A DNA stretch of 64,000 nt, taken from contig CM040104.1 of the NCBI GenBank assembly GCA_022496805.1, forward strand, positions 860,650 to 924,649, given 5' to 3'. Below, in pieces: positions 1 through 10,610 of this stretch. The stretch is from Pohlia nutans (taxonomy: Eukaryota; Streptophyta; Bryopsida; Bryales; Mniaceae). Made by a program: the position numbers and the translations under genes. Under the pieces are notes generated by a model that saw nothing but the letters and a program-made list of their open reading frames with translations, was not told the DNA's origin and did no database searches. How positions within the stretch are numbered: the first letter of the stretch is position 1; each line of letters starts with the position of its first letter.

Positions 1-1
1 T

Positions 2-86
2 AAAATTTCAGTCGCAATTCCACAAACAAAATCTGCAATTGCGACGCGATAGCAATTTTTGTTTGTGGAATTGCGACTGCAATTTT
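2..86. repeat. Near-perfect 30-bp inverted repeat (hairpin)
   Basis: The arms at 2-31 and 57-86 are reverse complements with one mismatch, separated by 25 bp. The arm core is GTCGCAATTCCACAAACAAA. This could be the end of a foldback or MITE element cut by the window edge. Origin is inferred; the inverted repeat is seen directly. Confidence 0.8.
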
Positions 87-139
87 AGGAATTTCCAGAA
101 GTGTGACATACCGTTGGAAAGCGATGGAGTAGCACTCCA

Positions 140-975
140 TTTTGAGTGAACCGTGAATTTGGGTGTCACTCAAATTGGAGTGTTGCTCAAATTTGAGTGT
201 CACCTAAAAGAACGCGTCACGAGAATCGGGTGACAGTCGAATTTGAATGTCACTCAAGCGCGCTGGTGAAATTCGAAAGTCATTCAAATTTGACTATCAC
301 ACAACCCAAATTTGGGTGCCGCTTGGATTGGAGTGACAATCACATTGGAGTGACAAGCAAATATGAGTATCGCTCAAATTTGACTGTCACCCGAATTTGA
401 GGGTCACTCGAATTTGGGTGACAATCCGATTCGAGTGTCACCCGAATTGGAGCGACGCTCGAATTTCACTCGCAATCAAATTTGAGCGTCAATCGCAATT
501 TGTGTGTCATCCAAATTTGGGCAACAATCCAATTCGACTTTCGTCCGAATTTGGCCGACAGTCGAATGGGATTGTCACCTGAATTTGAGTGTCACTCAAA
601 TTTGAGTTACACTCAAACTCAAGCGTCAGTCGAATTGGATTGTCGCTTGAATTCGGGTGACAGTCGAATCAGATTGTCGCCCGAATTTGCAACTAAAACA
701 CAAATACGGGTGACAATCGAATCCGGGTGTCAGTTGAATCGGATTGTCCCCCGAATTTGGGTGATACACGAATTGGATTGTTGCTCAAAGTCGAGTGTTA
801 CCCGAATTTGAGTGACACTGGAATTTGAGTGACGCTCGAATTTAAGTGTCACTCGAATTTGAGTGACACTTGAATTCGGGTGACAATCTAATTCGATTGT
901 CGGCCAAATTCGAATTTAAGTGTCACTACAATTCAAGGGACATTTGAACTCGACTGTCATTTAAATTCGACTGAC
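140..975. repeat. Degenerate ~17-bp satellite-like array
   Basis: About 48 loosely conserved units of roughly AATTYGRGTGWCANTCR run head to tail (aatttgagtgtcactc, aatttgggtgacaatcc and similar). Many units contain the near-palindrome GAGTGWCACTC, so the array could form many small hairpins. Open frames inside it (for example 197-400 and 482-811) are repeat by-products with repeated peptide composition. I see no gene here. Confidence 0.8.
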
Positions 976-1907
976 AGTCAATTTCTATTGACACTCATTT
1001 TCCACTATCATGAGGTTTACATTCAAGCTTAGGATACATGTGATATACATTGAAGATGCCAACATGTGACAATTGAGGTACTCATTCAACTTTCCAAAAA
1101 ATCATACTTCTTAGCAATACAATGGGTACAAGATGTTTGTGGTCGAGCATCATTACACTCTAGCAACACTTGCTGTGCTCAAGTCCAACACTTACATGTC
1201 ATGACCACATCTAGCACTTGCTTATAAGCTGGTTTCATTCTTTGCCATGTCCACCTACTACTTCAACCACAAACTTTGTTGTGCATACACCATTCTTGAA
1301 CGCCTAGTACAATGTACGTACTCACACTACCTACCGTGGATGAAAATGATATAGATGTTACTCACTTCTATTTGTTCTACATATGAATTTGATCAAAAGG
1401 AAGTCCACGTGATATGTATTCAAAACTGCCAACAACCCACATGAGGCTCAGATTGGGCTTCTAGGTCCTTTCTGGATTAATCAAAAACCACCTGAAATGC
1501 CACCATTTTTTCTAATGTAAGTCGTCAACTTTCCGTCACTCCAAGTCCTTATTCCTCCCTACAGAATAAAAGAGATCAAACATTGAGCATTTAGATACTA
1601 TAAGAACATTCAGCATGAACCTAAGCAAAAGAGCATACTGATTCAACCCTAAGCGTCCAATCACCCCAATATAGCCATTTGCATCACGAAACTTTGCAAC
1701 TGTGGCATTTTCTCATTTTACCTTAGTTTTTGGACTGCAATACATCATTTTAAAGCTTTTGTTCTTCACTACAAGATCAACAGTGTCCATTGTGTCAAAC
1801 TAAAGTCATTTTCATACAAACAGATGATTTGCAGCAAGGGGTTCAATTTTTCTACACTACATAAAATACACAGTGGACATACGTAGGGATTAAACACTCA
1901 AACTTGA
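976..1907. other. No gene recognised (A+T-rich spacer)
   Basis: Unique-looking A+T-rich DNA between the satellite array and the oxidoreductase fragment. No open frame of interest, tRNA or clear repeat was seen. Confidence 0.5.
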
Positions 1908-2125
1908 GAGTCCATGTTCATGACCACCAACCTCTCCATAGCATAGATTGCTCTCCGCATTCAACAAGCGGCAAAGTGTGAGAGCACCACTGTCTTTGCG
2001 TCGACCTTCCACAGGTTGCTCCCTCTCCACAAGCGTCACTCTGGCTCCCGTTTCAGCCAACACTAGAGCAACGAACAACCCGGCTGGCCTACTTCCCACC
2101 GCCATAACTTTTGCCTTCTCCTGCC
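1908..2125 (-). pseudogene. Exon fragment of a plant FAD-dependent oxidoreductase
   Basis: The minus strand reads a Rossmann-type dinucleotide-binding start, VGSRPAGLFVALVLAETGA, then VTLVEREQPVE and a short ESNLCYGE stretch. This matches the N-terminal FAD-binding region of the NAD(P)/FAD-dependent oxidoreductase family shared by plant chloroplasts and cyanobacteria (family recognised from memory). A plausible acceptor (ttttgtag) sits just upstream at about 2126-2132. The second Gly of the GxGxxG loop is Arg, and the usual GEGGAG after the ESN motif is disrupted, after which similarity fades. No clear following exon was found. I read it as a decayed gene fragment, perhaps captured by a transposon. 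Confidence 0.65.
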
Positions 2126-3527
2126 CTACAAAACAAATGAGATGAAGATGAGCTTTATACACAAATAGATCCTAGAATGGCCGAAATTAACAAATAAAAA
2201 GGTACAAGATACTAAAACCTTTATTCAACAGCATAAGCTAAATGTCTTCCACAATTTTTTACCAGCCTAAGGTGGCCGAGCTCACCAAAAAATTCCAAAC
2301 CCTAACCGAGAGTGTCCTTGTTATAATCAGTCTTGCATTAACTGAGCAATACCTCGTCATTTGGGCCGAGTTGATGAAACCCTATTTCAATAAAACGCAA
2401 AAATTGCGAGCTTGATACTGAAGCTAATCTGCAAGCCACTCTCAACTCACCAATACTCACTAATTCGATAGCCTGCCGATTGTATACCTGCAAGCAAGTT
2501 ACTGATGGTCTTGAACCACTCATGAGGGAAAGCTTCAACATACTTTCGCTCAAACACCTGTGTATATATCATCACCACCACCACCAAAATATAATGGATG
2601 TATCTAACAATGAAACTCATTATAAAATCTTCCAAATCCAAAAACTCTTTATATAATCTTTATGGTCACCATCGTACAGGAGTTTAGAACTTGACATTTG
2701 GAAAATGGCCAATTACATGTGTACACAAAAGCAAATATTCATTGTAAATACTAGAATGTGATATCGAGGAGAGCGATAATAATAAATTCAGATTGATTAA
2801 TATCTTGACAAAACACACACCTTGGGAACTACCACACGCATTCAAAATAGTCCCTTGTCACCATCGTCATCAAAATCTTCTTCACCAAAGTGGTCGTCAT
2901 CATCGCCATTGTCATTACCTCCATCACCACCTCCATTGAAATTCTTATTTCCAATACCTCCACCACCCCTTCCAAGTTTGACTTGCAAATCTCAAGAAAA
3001 TTAATGCAAACCCTAAATCACTCAATAGTATGCACAAGTCCAAAACCTCAGACATTCTCCCCTTCACCTCATACATGCCTAGGCTCCAAACTACGGTTAG
3101 AAAAAAAAAAAACCCTGCTTGCGAGGTTCTAGTGTAATCCTCCAATTGGGGATGTCCAGCTTGTCATGACTAACTGATAAATTTCACAATTCAAGCAACT
3201 CAATCAAAGCAGATCCAAGCAGTGTTTCCTAGAATTGGAAGTTAGTTTTATTCTAGCCTTAGGTGGCCCTACTCACCATAAGATTCCAAACCTAAACAAA
3301 TAAATTTTAAACAGAAGGAAGTCTACGTAGGAAGTCTACAGGCTACTTGGTCCTTTAGGGTTAATAGAGGTCTTAGAATGATTTCAACAACAGATTTTGA
3401 CTCTTATACCTAAAGTGATCTCTCTGAATTGATCTCCCAAAGAAATTGAAAAGTCTAAAATGCTTGACGTGACCAGCAAAATGAAAAACATCTTAGAATG
3501 ACGCATTGAAACATTTTTCATAAACTC
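2126..3527. other. No gene recognised (possible intronic DNA)
   Basis: A+T-rich sequence with a CACCAC-rich patch near 2570-2585 and 2860-2970. Short frames here give low-complexity Ser/Pro peptides. It could be intron of a decayed minus-strand gene, but no exon could be supported. Confidence 0.4.
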
Positions 3528-3766
3528 ACCAAGTCTACACCCTCTGCTTGAGCCTTTGCTTTGTTCTGCATCAGGACCTTGCAAATGATCATCAAATTTA
3601 GCTGAAGATACTCTCCTTCACGGGCAAGAGCAGAAATGACATCCAACGACGCCCATAGCGTTCTGGAGAACTCAAACCTTGCAGGTTTGGCACGTAACTT
3701 GGTCAAGAATGAATTCTTGCCAGGCATTCGCTTCAAACAATCCTCTATGTCCATTATAACTTTCAA
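3528..3766 (-). CDS. Exon-like coding segment, unidentified
   Basis: A minus-strand frame of about 80 codons with ordinary amino-acid composition (segments MDIEDCLKRMPGK, RFEFSRTLWASLDVISALA, GEYLQLNLMII) ends at a plausible splice donor, ...gacttGGTGAGTTT, near 3528. The frame stays open a little upstream of the first Met, so the true exon edge may be further right. I do not recognise the family. It may be a real exon or a fragment. It lies 137 bp from the copia element and is not part of it. Confidence 0.35.
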
Positions 3767-3903
3767 ATAGAGGATCTTGATAATTCTCCAAAGGCAAACA
3801 AGTGACCGTATAATTGGGTACTAATAGACAAGTTTTGACAATGGTGTACATAATAACAAAATTTGGGAAAAAAAAACTAGGGCTCCACGTTCCTATGTAC
3901 TCT

Positions 3904-4219
3904 TGAAGGTTAGATTAGAATGCCAAAGCCTCACACAAACACTTGGAATGCATAGGAAAGAGATAGTCTTTACTCATGGGCTGCCCCTCTTAAGTAGCAC
4001 ACCCAAGAGAGTCCCCTTGGCAAACCATATGGGACATCAGCCCATACTCAACCCCTATTACACTAGGATCAGCCCATATCACTTGGGAGACCCAATTCTC
4101 ATTACTTCTAACTAGTACTACTTCACTAGTTGCAACTCTAGCTCATTCGCATCATCTACACTAGCTAATGCACATTGGCTATGAGCAACTTCAGCCCACG
4201 CAATCATCCTACTTCAACA
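3904..4219 (-). repeat. 3' LTR of the copia element
   Basis: 316 bp, matching 9238-9554 almost throughout. In element orientation it starts TGTTGAAGTAGGAT and ends AACCTTCA. The gag-pol stop codon (4204-4206) lies a few bases inside this LTR. Confidence 0.93.
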
Positions 4220-7200
4220 CTCCCACTTTGCGAATAGCCAAAGCCTTCGAGCCCAAATGCCACCACTAGTCTTTGATGTCGATCTCTCGCAAGAGCCTTT
4301 GTGAGCACGTCCGCCACCATGTGCTCTGTTGGACAATACTTCAACTCTATCACCTTCATCTCCAACTTCTCTCGAATGAAGTGAACTTGCACATCAATGT
4401 GCTTTGTGCGTGAATGATGCGTTGGATTTTTCGCCAATGACATACTCCCTTGGTTGTCACACATGATTGTTGTAGCCTCTTCTTGAGTGCATCTCACATC
4501 CGCCATTAGTTGCCTCAACCAAATGGCCTCCTTCGTACCGTGGCTCGTCGCCATGTACTCCGCCTCAACCGTTGACGTGGCCGTAGTTTGTTGGCGCTTG
4601 CTATTCCATGAAACGGCCCCCGATCCAACTTTGAACATGTACCCCGTGGTCGATCTATGATCATTGGTATCACCCGCATAATCCGCATCACAATACCCAC
4701 TCAACACAATGTTGTCACCTCCAAGACACAACCTCACATCACTTGTGCCTTTCAAGTACCGCATGATCCTCTTGACCGCAACCCAATGACTTGAACCTGG
4801 TTTTGCCATGTGTTGACTCACAACACTGATTGGATACGCAAGGTCTGGCCTTGTTGCAATCATAGCATACATCAATGACGCTACAGCTTGCTTGTATGGC
4901 ACATCCACCATAGATTGAGCCTCTAATGCATACTCGTCATCCGAGAGCTTCACGAGGTTGGAATTCACATCCAATGAAGTGCCGACCGGCTTGCAATCCT
5001 CCATGCCAAAGCGTTTGAGCACATCCATAACATACTTGCTTTGATTCATTGTTATGGTGCGTGTTGCTCTATCTCGCACAAACTCAACTCCTAGACAAAA
5101 GTGCAACTCACCGAGATCACTCATCTCGTACTCGTTCTCAAGCATTGCCTTCAATGCCTTCAAAGAGCTCATACAACTTGCAAGGATGATCAAATCATCC
5201 ACATATATGATCACGATGACCACATGTTGCCCTTTTTGCATGAAATACAAGTTGTGATCAGCGATGCTCCTTGTGAACCCGATATGAACAAGAAACGTGT
5301 CAATCTTTTGATACCATGCGCGTGGAGATTGCTTCAACCCATACAATGACTTGTTCAACTTGCAAACAAGGTTCTCATTACCTCGTTGCACAAATCCCTC
5401 GGGTTGCACCATGTAAATGTCCTCGTCCAACTCGCCGTTCAAGAACGCCGTCTTCACATCCATTTGATGCATTTCCAAATCCATGGCAGCCCCGATGGCC
5501 AAAATGCATCGAATAGTGGTGAATTTCGCCACTGGTGCAAAGGTCTCATGAAAGTCAACACCTTTGATTTGTGAAAAGCCCTTTGCCACCAATCTTGCCT
5601 TATAACGAACCACATCACCCGTTGCATCTCTCTTTGCACGAAATACCCACTTACAACCGATAGCGTTGCGATTCTTGGGGAGGGGAGTCAATTCCCAAGT
5701 GCCATTGTCCATCAACGATTTGTACTCCTCTTGCATGGCTTGCTCCCACTTGTTTGCATCATCACAACTCAACGCTTCACGAATCGTCAATGGAGCATCT
5801 AAAACTGCAACGTTTGCATGCTCCTCCTCACCTTGAGGGAGAATATGATTCTTCCACCACTCGCCAAGTGGTCTACGATTTCTCTCTGGATAACGACGAT
5901 CGCTCGAGGATGCATTGTCTTCAACCGCCGTTGCTTGTGCCTTTTTCTCGCCATTCTTCGTCTTCAAAGGTCGCTCCTCAATATGCTCCTCATCACGACC
6001 ATCTTCGTCATCTTTGTCTTCATCAACAATATCAATAACGGGAGATTTGGAAGATTGGTCCACAATCGCCGGTTTATCGCCACTTCTCCCACTTGGACCA
6101 TCGTCCAAATTGTCTTCAACCTTGGAATTCTCGCAAAATGTCACATCACGAGCTCGAATGATCTTCTTGGTCTCGAGCGACATGAGCCTGTACGCCTTGG
6201 TACCTTCACAATATCCAAGAAACACAGATTTTGTTGCCTTGGGATCAAGTTTGGTTCTTTGAGAATCGGGTACCTTTGCAAATGCGATGCATCCAAATGT
6301 GCGCATGTGCTCCACGCGGGGTGGCCTCCCACTCCACGCTTGCTCTGGTGTCATGTTTTGAACCGCACTCGTCGGGCATCGATTGCGTGTGTACACCGCA
6401 GTCACCACCGCTTCCGCCCAAAGGTCCAAACCCAAATTTTGTGCATGCAACATACTCCTGGCCATCTCCACAATCGTTCGATTTGCACGCTTCGCAACTC
6501 CGTTTTGTTGTGGCGTATATGGCGTTGTGGTTTGTCTAGCAATGCCTTCTTTCTTCAATAACTCTCCAAATTGGTTGGACATGAACTCGCCGCCATTATC
6601 CGATCGAAACACCTTGATCTTGTGCTCGGATTGCTTCTCAACCAACGCCTTAAACTCTTTGAACTTCTCAAAACACTTGCTCTTTGCTTTGATCGGATAC
6701 AACCATATCTTCCTCGAAAAGTCATCAATGAACGTTACAAAATACTTGCAACCCCCCATAGACGTGGTCTTCATCGGACCACACACGTCGGAATGCACAA
6801 TCTCAAGTACCTTGGTTGCACGAGTTACCCCATCAACTGGAAACGGTGAGCGTTGTTGCTTGCCTTCAATACAACCCTCACATGTGAATGAACTAGGCGC
6901 GACGTGTGATTGAGGAAGATCCATGCCACTTACCATTCCACGCAGTGCTTTGACACTCTTGACATTCAAATGCCCGAGTCGACGATGCCACAACGCCAAC
7001 TTATCCTCGTTTGAACTCGATTGCACCAACGTTGCGGATTCCGCCGCGTGCATCTTGGAAAACTTGATTTGATACAAGCCGTTGACTTCGTGTATAATGG
7101 CCACCTCCTCACAACTTGGGGACAACACAAAACACCCTTCGTCGCTAAATTCCACTCGCAAATGCTTCATCACCAAATGTCGCACCGATAAAAGATTTGC

Positions 7201-8214
7201 CTTCAACTTGGGAACGTGGAGGACATCATGGATGGTAATTGTCTTCACACGACCCTTCACCTCGGTGTCTACAACAATGGATCCTCTACCCACGGCTTGA
7301 AGAACCGTATCATCACCCAAAATAACATTCTTTGGAGATATGACGTGATATGATTGGAAACAAGTCCTATTGGGCGCCATGTGACTCGAGGCTCCCGAAT
7401 CAACAATCCAATCGATCACACTACCATTGCATGACACGTCACTTGCCATCATTGCATACTCGTCCCCGTCATCACTACAAGAAGAGACGCTAGTCATAAA
7501 TGCGTACTCATCACCCGCATCGTTGACCTTTGTATTGTTGGCACTTTCCTCTCTCTTGCGCTTGTAACAAAATTTTGCCAAATGGCCCTTCTTACCGCAA
7601 TAGTAGCATACCTTGTCCGTAGAGCTCCCACTCGCACCGCTCTTCGATTGCTTGGCCATAAGCGCCGCGCTATCGCCACGAGTCTCGTTCTCTTTGCGCC
7701 GCGAGAGTTCATGCAACAACCGCGATGTCACATAATCAAGAGTGAGCTCTGCAATGGGCCTACTCTCCATAGCAACGATAAGATACTCGTACGACGGCGG
7801 CAAACTCTCGAGGAGGGTCATAACAATATCACCGTCGGTAATGTTGACATCTGCGACGTTGAGCTGATCCGCAAGAGCCTTCACTTTGTTGATGTGCGCC
7901 AACATGTCGTCGTTTTCTTCCATCTTGATGGTGAAAAACTTGCGCCTCAAGAACAAGATATTGACCAAGCTCTTTGCCTCATGAATATTGCAAAGCTTGG
8001 CCCATGCCTCGGCGAGAGTCTTGCACGACCGAATATGAGAGAGCTGGGAATCAGAAAGATTGAGAGCAAGAATCGCAAACGCCTTCTTCTCTCGCCGAGT
8101 GTATGCAGTTTTCACCCTAGCCTCGGCATCGGACGAAGGGGGTTCCTCGCTACCGTCAACTATCTCCCACAATTCCTTTCCGGCCATGACCATTTCCATC
8201 TTGAATTTCCACAA
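4204..8214 (-). CDS. Copia gag-pol polyprotein (inactive integrase)
   Basis: A single 1336-codon frame. It shows a gag region (residues 1-190); a CCHC zinc knuckle CYYCGKKGHLAKFC near 202; protease DSGAS near 271; integrase zinc region LWHRRLGHLN; integrase core with Asp in HSDVCGP (about 475) and Asp in RSDNGGEF (539); reverse transcriptase YVDD near 1004; and RNase H DADYAGD near 1180. The third integrase catalytic residue, Glu at exactly D-x35-E, is Lys (residue 575, codon at 6490-6492, one G-to-A change), so the integrase should be inactive. The ATG at 8214 is not the family's usual start. A better start is at 8275-8277, but that frame meets a TAG after nine codons. Mobility in trans by a sister element remains possible. 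Confidence 0.93.
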   Translation of the reverse strand: MWKFKMEMVMAGKELWEIVDGSEEPPSSDAEARVKTAYTRREKKAFAILALNLSDSQLSHIRSCKTLAEAWAKLCNIHEAKSLVNILFLRRKFFTIKMEENDDMLAHINKVKALADQLNVADVNITDGDIVMTLLESLPPSYEYLIVAMESRPIAELTLDYVTSRLLHELSRRKENETRGDSAALMAKQSKSGASGSSTDKVCYYCGKKGHLAKFCYKRKREESANNTKVNDAGDEYAFMTSVSSCSDDGDEYAMMASDVSCNGSVIDWIVDSGASSHMAPNRTCFQSYHVISPKNVILGDDTVLQAVGRGSIVVDTEVKGRVKTITIHDVLHVPKLKANLLSVRHLVMKHLRVEFSDEGCFVLSPSCEEVAIIHEVNGLYQIKFSKMHAAESATLVQSSSNEDKLALWHRRLGHLNVKSVKALRGMVSGMDLPQSHVAPSSFTCEGCIEGKQQRSPFPVDGVTRATKVLEIVHSDVCGPMKTTSMGGCKYFVTFIDDFSRKIWLYPIKAKSKCFEKFKEFKALVEKQSEHKIKVFRSDNGGEFMSNQFGELLKKEGIARQTTTPYTPQQNGVAKRANRTIVEMARSMLHAQNLGLDLWAEAVVTAVYTRNRCPTSAVQNMTPEQAWSGRPPRVEHMRTFGCIAFAKVPDSQRTKLDPKATKSVFLGYCEGTKAYRLMSLETKKIIRARDVTFCENSKVEDNLDDGPSGRSGDKPAIVDQSSKSPVIDIVDEDKDDEDGRDEEHIEERPLKTKNGEKKAQATAVEDNASSSDRRYPERNRRPLGEWWKNHILPQGEEEHANVAVLDAPLTIREALSCDDANKWEQAMQEEYKSLMDNGTWELTPLPKNRNAIGCKWVFRAKRDATGDVVRYKARLVAKGFSQIKGVDFHETFAPVAKFTTIRCILAIGAAMDLEMHQMDVKTAFLNGELDEDIYMVQPEGFVQRGNENLVCKLNKSLYGLKQSPRAWYQKIDTFLVHIGFTRSIADHNLYFMQKGQHVVIVIIYVDDLIILASCMSSLKALKAMLENEYEMSDLGELHFCLGVEFVRDRATRTITMNQSKYVMDVLKRFGMEDCKPVGTSLDVNSNLVKLSDDEYALEAQSMVDVPYKQAVASLMYAMIATRPDLAYPISVVSQHMAKPGSSHWVAVKRIMRYLKGTSDVRLCLGGDNIVLSGYCDADYAGDTNDHRSTTGYMFKVGSGAVSWNSKRQQTTATSTVEAEYMATSHGTKEAIWLRQLMADVRCTQEEATTIMCDNQGSMSLAKNPTHHSRTKHIDVQVHFIREKLEMKVIELKYCPTEHMVADVLTKALARDRHQRLVVAFGLEGFGYSQSGSVEVG
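4220..4232 (-). promoter_or_regulatory. Polypurine tract of the copia element
   Basis: In element orientation the sequence just before the 3' LTR is GCAAAGTGGGAG, a purine-rich run in the position where plus-strand DNA synthesis is primed. Function is inferred from position and composition. Confidence 0.7.
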
Positions 8215-8247
8215 GTGGAAGTTGACGCCATCGAACTTGTCTACAAC

Positions 8248-8250
8248 CTA
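8248..8250 (-). other. In-frame TAG near the start of copia gag
   Basis: From the ATG at 8275-8277 (a Met-Ala-Ser-Phe-Glu type N-terminus, common in plant copia gag) the tenth codon is TAG. The downstream frame continues in register into the long polyprotein. A CAG codon with one C-to-T change is the simplest source. Translation would then depend on the internal ATG at 8214, losing about 20 residues. Confidence 0.8.
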
Positions 8251-8865
8251 TGGACCCTCACCCTCAAATGAAGCCATATCTTAAGTATGAACCCTCACAC
8301 AAAAATCAGCCCCTACAAAGCTAAGAAAAATTGTTTTTATGGTTTTTGATAATTTTGTGAATTGTGAAGCAAATTGCACACGTATGTGCTTCCAATGCCC
8401 CCAAAGCTATTCCAAACACTAAATCAGCACCTTTGTGCTACAGATCAACCTCACAACACTCAATCGTGATGCTTCCCAATACAAATGCCCTAGATGTTAC
8501 CACAACACCTTAACTAAGTGAATTGCGCACTCCTTTGCTCCAATCCACTCAAATCAGCACCCTAGTGCCTCACAACATGTAATGCACCCTATTGACACCC
8601 TTGTGCCTCCCAAGGACTCTAAATCAATGCAAACTGAGCCAAATCAACCCCTTCAAATCCTAATTGCATTGAAATTGATCAAATCAGCCTTCTTGTGCAT
8701 TCACTAACCCAAACTCTAATTTTGAGCACTCCAAGGGCATCAATCACATTCAAAACCCTTGTGCAAGAATTGCAATACTAAAATCAGATTGTAGACTCAC
8801 CCCAAGAGCCTCAAACCATAAAAGTGCCTTGCAACAACATAAGTGCACAAATTGAGCACAAATTG

Positions 8866-9010
8866 AGCCAATAAACTCCAATAAGCTCCAATAAGCTCCA
8901 ATCAGCTCCAATATACTCCAACAAGCACTAATAAGCTCCAAAGCTCCAATTAAACCCTTGTAGACGTGTATAAACTCCAAAAGTGCTCCAAAAGCTCCAA
9001 ATCACCAATT
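8866..9010. repeat. AGCTCCAATA-type short tandem repeat in copia leader
   Basis: The untranslated leader between the 5' LTR and gag contains about ten imperfect copies of a 10-bp unit (aataagctcc, aatcagctcc, aatatactcc). This probably arose by slippage and adds no coding capacity. The rest of the leader (8278-9237) is low in G and holds scattered variants of the same unit. Confidence 0.7.
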
Positions 9011-9237
9011 GATTGCTCCAAAGTGCCAATTCAGCCCTCCAACACGTAGATCAAAGGTAGGAAGATTGTAATACCTCCCAATGTCAAAATCAACCCACCA
9101 AAGCTCGAATTCAGCCCTCCAAAGCTCCAAATCAGCGCTCCAATACTCCAAAATCAGCGCTCCAACGCACGACCTCCACACAATGAGCAATCTAATCTTT
9201 CACTCACGCAAAACACATGAGTGGGCCCATAACCTAT

Positions 9238-9554
9238 TGAAGGTTAGATTAGGATGCCAAAGCCTCACACAAACACTTGGAATGCATAGGAAAGAGACAG
9301 TCTTTACTCACGGACTGCCCCTCTTAAGTAGCACACCCAAGGGAGTCCCCTTGGCAAACCATATGGGACATCAGCCCATACTCAACCCCCTATTACACTA
9401 GGATCAGCCCATATCACTTGGGAGACCCAATTCTCATTACTTCTAACTAGTACTACTTCACTAGTTGCAACTCTAGCTCATTCGCATCATCTACTCTAGC
9501 TAATGCGCATTGGCTATGAGCAACTTCAGCCCACGCAATGATCCTACTTCAACA
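9238..9554 (-). repeat. 5' LTR of the copia element
   Basis: 317 bp and one base longer than the 3' copy because of an extra C in the CAACCCCC run near 9386-9391. Differences from the 3' copy are mostly transitions. Confidence 0.93.
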
Positions 9555-9593
9555 GACACTCAAGCGCTGTGAGTGAAAAGAGCTCAATCGCTG

Positions 9594-9775
9594 GCATCAG
9601 CAACTGTGGCCATCCGATCAACGTTGCCCATCCGACGGTCTTAGGTCCGCCACGTGGTGGCGGCCACACGCGCTTTATCATAAAGTTCGTGCGTGCAAAA
9701 AGGATATTCAGTTGCAGAAGGTGGCAGAATTGCACGGGTTTTTCGAGGTCGCAGAGGGGACCGGCGGAAATAACT
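9594..9775 (+). repeat. Left arm of a ~190-bp inverted repeat pair
   Basis: Begins GGCATCAGCAACTGTGGCC and matches the reverse complement of 13895-13700, including GGTCCGCCACGTGG, AGTTCGTGCNTGCAAAAAGG and GCACGGGTTTTTCGAGG. It lies 39 bp beyond the copia 5' LTR. Both arms point inward, as in a transposon with long terminal inverted repeats, but no matching target duplication was seen. Confidence 0.75.
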
Positions 9776-9964
9776 TAAATGGCGGGCGGGGCTCGAAAGA
9801 ATCCAGCAAGCCAACCACTCTTTTCCTGCCCGTTATGCCCCCACTTATGCCCCCATTTATGTCCCCCATGCACTCGCACTTCATCACATAAAAGCCTATC
9901 CCAAAGTGTATTTTTTCACATAGAATTGGAGCTTATTCTTACGATAGTCTTGTGACAATAAAGT

Positions 9965-10610
9965 TAATCGAAAAGTGAGCCTAAAGAGGAAAGTCTTAGC
10001 AAATTCCTCTTGAACTCCTCTTGAACTCATATTGAAATATAAATAGACCCGAAAACTAATTGAAGATGAGTTGGGAGACAATCTAAAGCAAGCCATTGTC
10101 ATTATTCTCCACAGCTCGCAATGACTTCCACACCTCCTACCAAAGCTCCAAGCCCATGGCCCACAAGGGGACAAGTTATGACACGACAGTATTCAACCCA
10201 AACATAGCTCAAGAGAGCTCAAAAGAGAGGTTAGAAAGAGGTTGAAAAGGGAGGTTCTATGGCCTTCTTTTCGGTTAACTCTAATAGAGTTAAGCGAAAA
10301 TTCAGTTCGAAGAGGAAAGTTTTAGCAAAATCGTGTTGAATTCCTCTCAAATTCATGTTGAAATATAAATAGACCAAAAACTAGTTCATGATGAGTTGGG
10401 AGACAATCTAAAACAAGCCATTGTCATTATTCTCCACACCTCGCAATGGCTCCTATACCTTCTACCAAAGCTTGAAGTCCATGGCCCATAAGGGGACAAT
10501 CTATGACACGTCACTATTCAACCCAAATATAGCTTAAGAAAAAGGTTAAAAGTAGAACAAAAAGGGAGGTTAGGTGGGCTTCTTTTTGGTTAATTCAAAT
10601 GGAGTATTGG
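9965..10610. repeat. Two-copy tandem duplication, ~326-bp period
   Basis: The blocks AGAGGAAAGTCTTAGC at 9985 and AGAGGAAAGTTTTAGC at 10311 start two similar units. Both contain ATGAGTTGGGAGACAATCTA, CCATTGTCATTATTCTCCAC and ACTATTCAACCCAAA-like runs. Divergence is moderate, so the duplication is old. No gene was seen inside. Confidence 0.8.

Larger units (their letters stand above)
3904..9554 (-). mobile_element. Ty1/copia LTR retrotransposon, nearly complete
   Basis: Two direct LTRs (3904-4219 and 9238-9554), each beginning TG and ending CA in element orientation, enclose one long minus-strand gag-pol frame in copia order (protease, integrase, reverse transcriptase, RNase H). A purine-rich tract adjoins the 3' LTR. 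By eye the LTRs differ by eight substitutions and one indel (about 2.5%), so the insertion is not very recent. The five bases outside each LTR (ACTCT and GACAC) do not match, so no clean target duplication remains. A primer-binding site complementary to initiator tRNA-Met was not recognised next to the 5' LTR (positions just below 9238). Confidence 0.95.

Noticed and set aside
197..811. Three plus-strand frames giving peptides such as ECHSNL repeats
   Set aside because: Translations of the 17-bp satellite; overlapping frames give the same repeated composition.
2338..2641. Continuation of the FAD oxidoreductase in minus-strand frames
   Set aside because: A short LGPNDEVLLS-like match is too weak, and no splice signals link it to the fragment at 1908-2125.
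5818..6561. 247-codon plus-strand open frame
   Set aside because: Antisense to the copia polyprotein, low-complexity in places, and no independent start context or family features.
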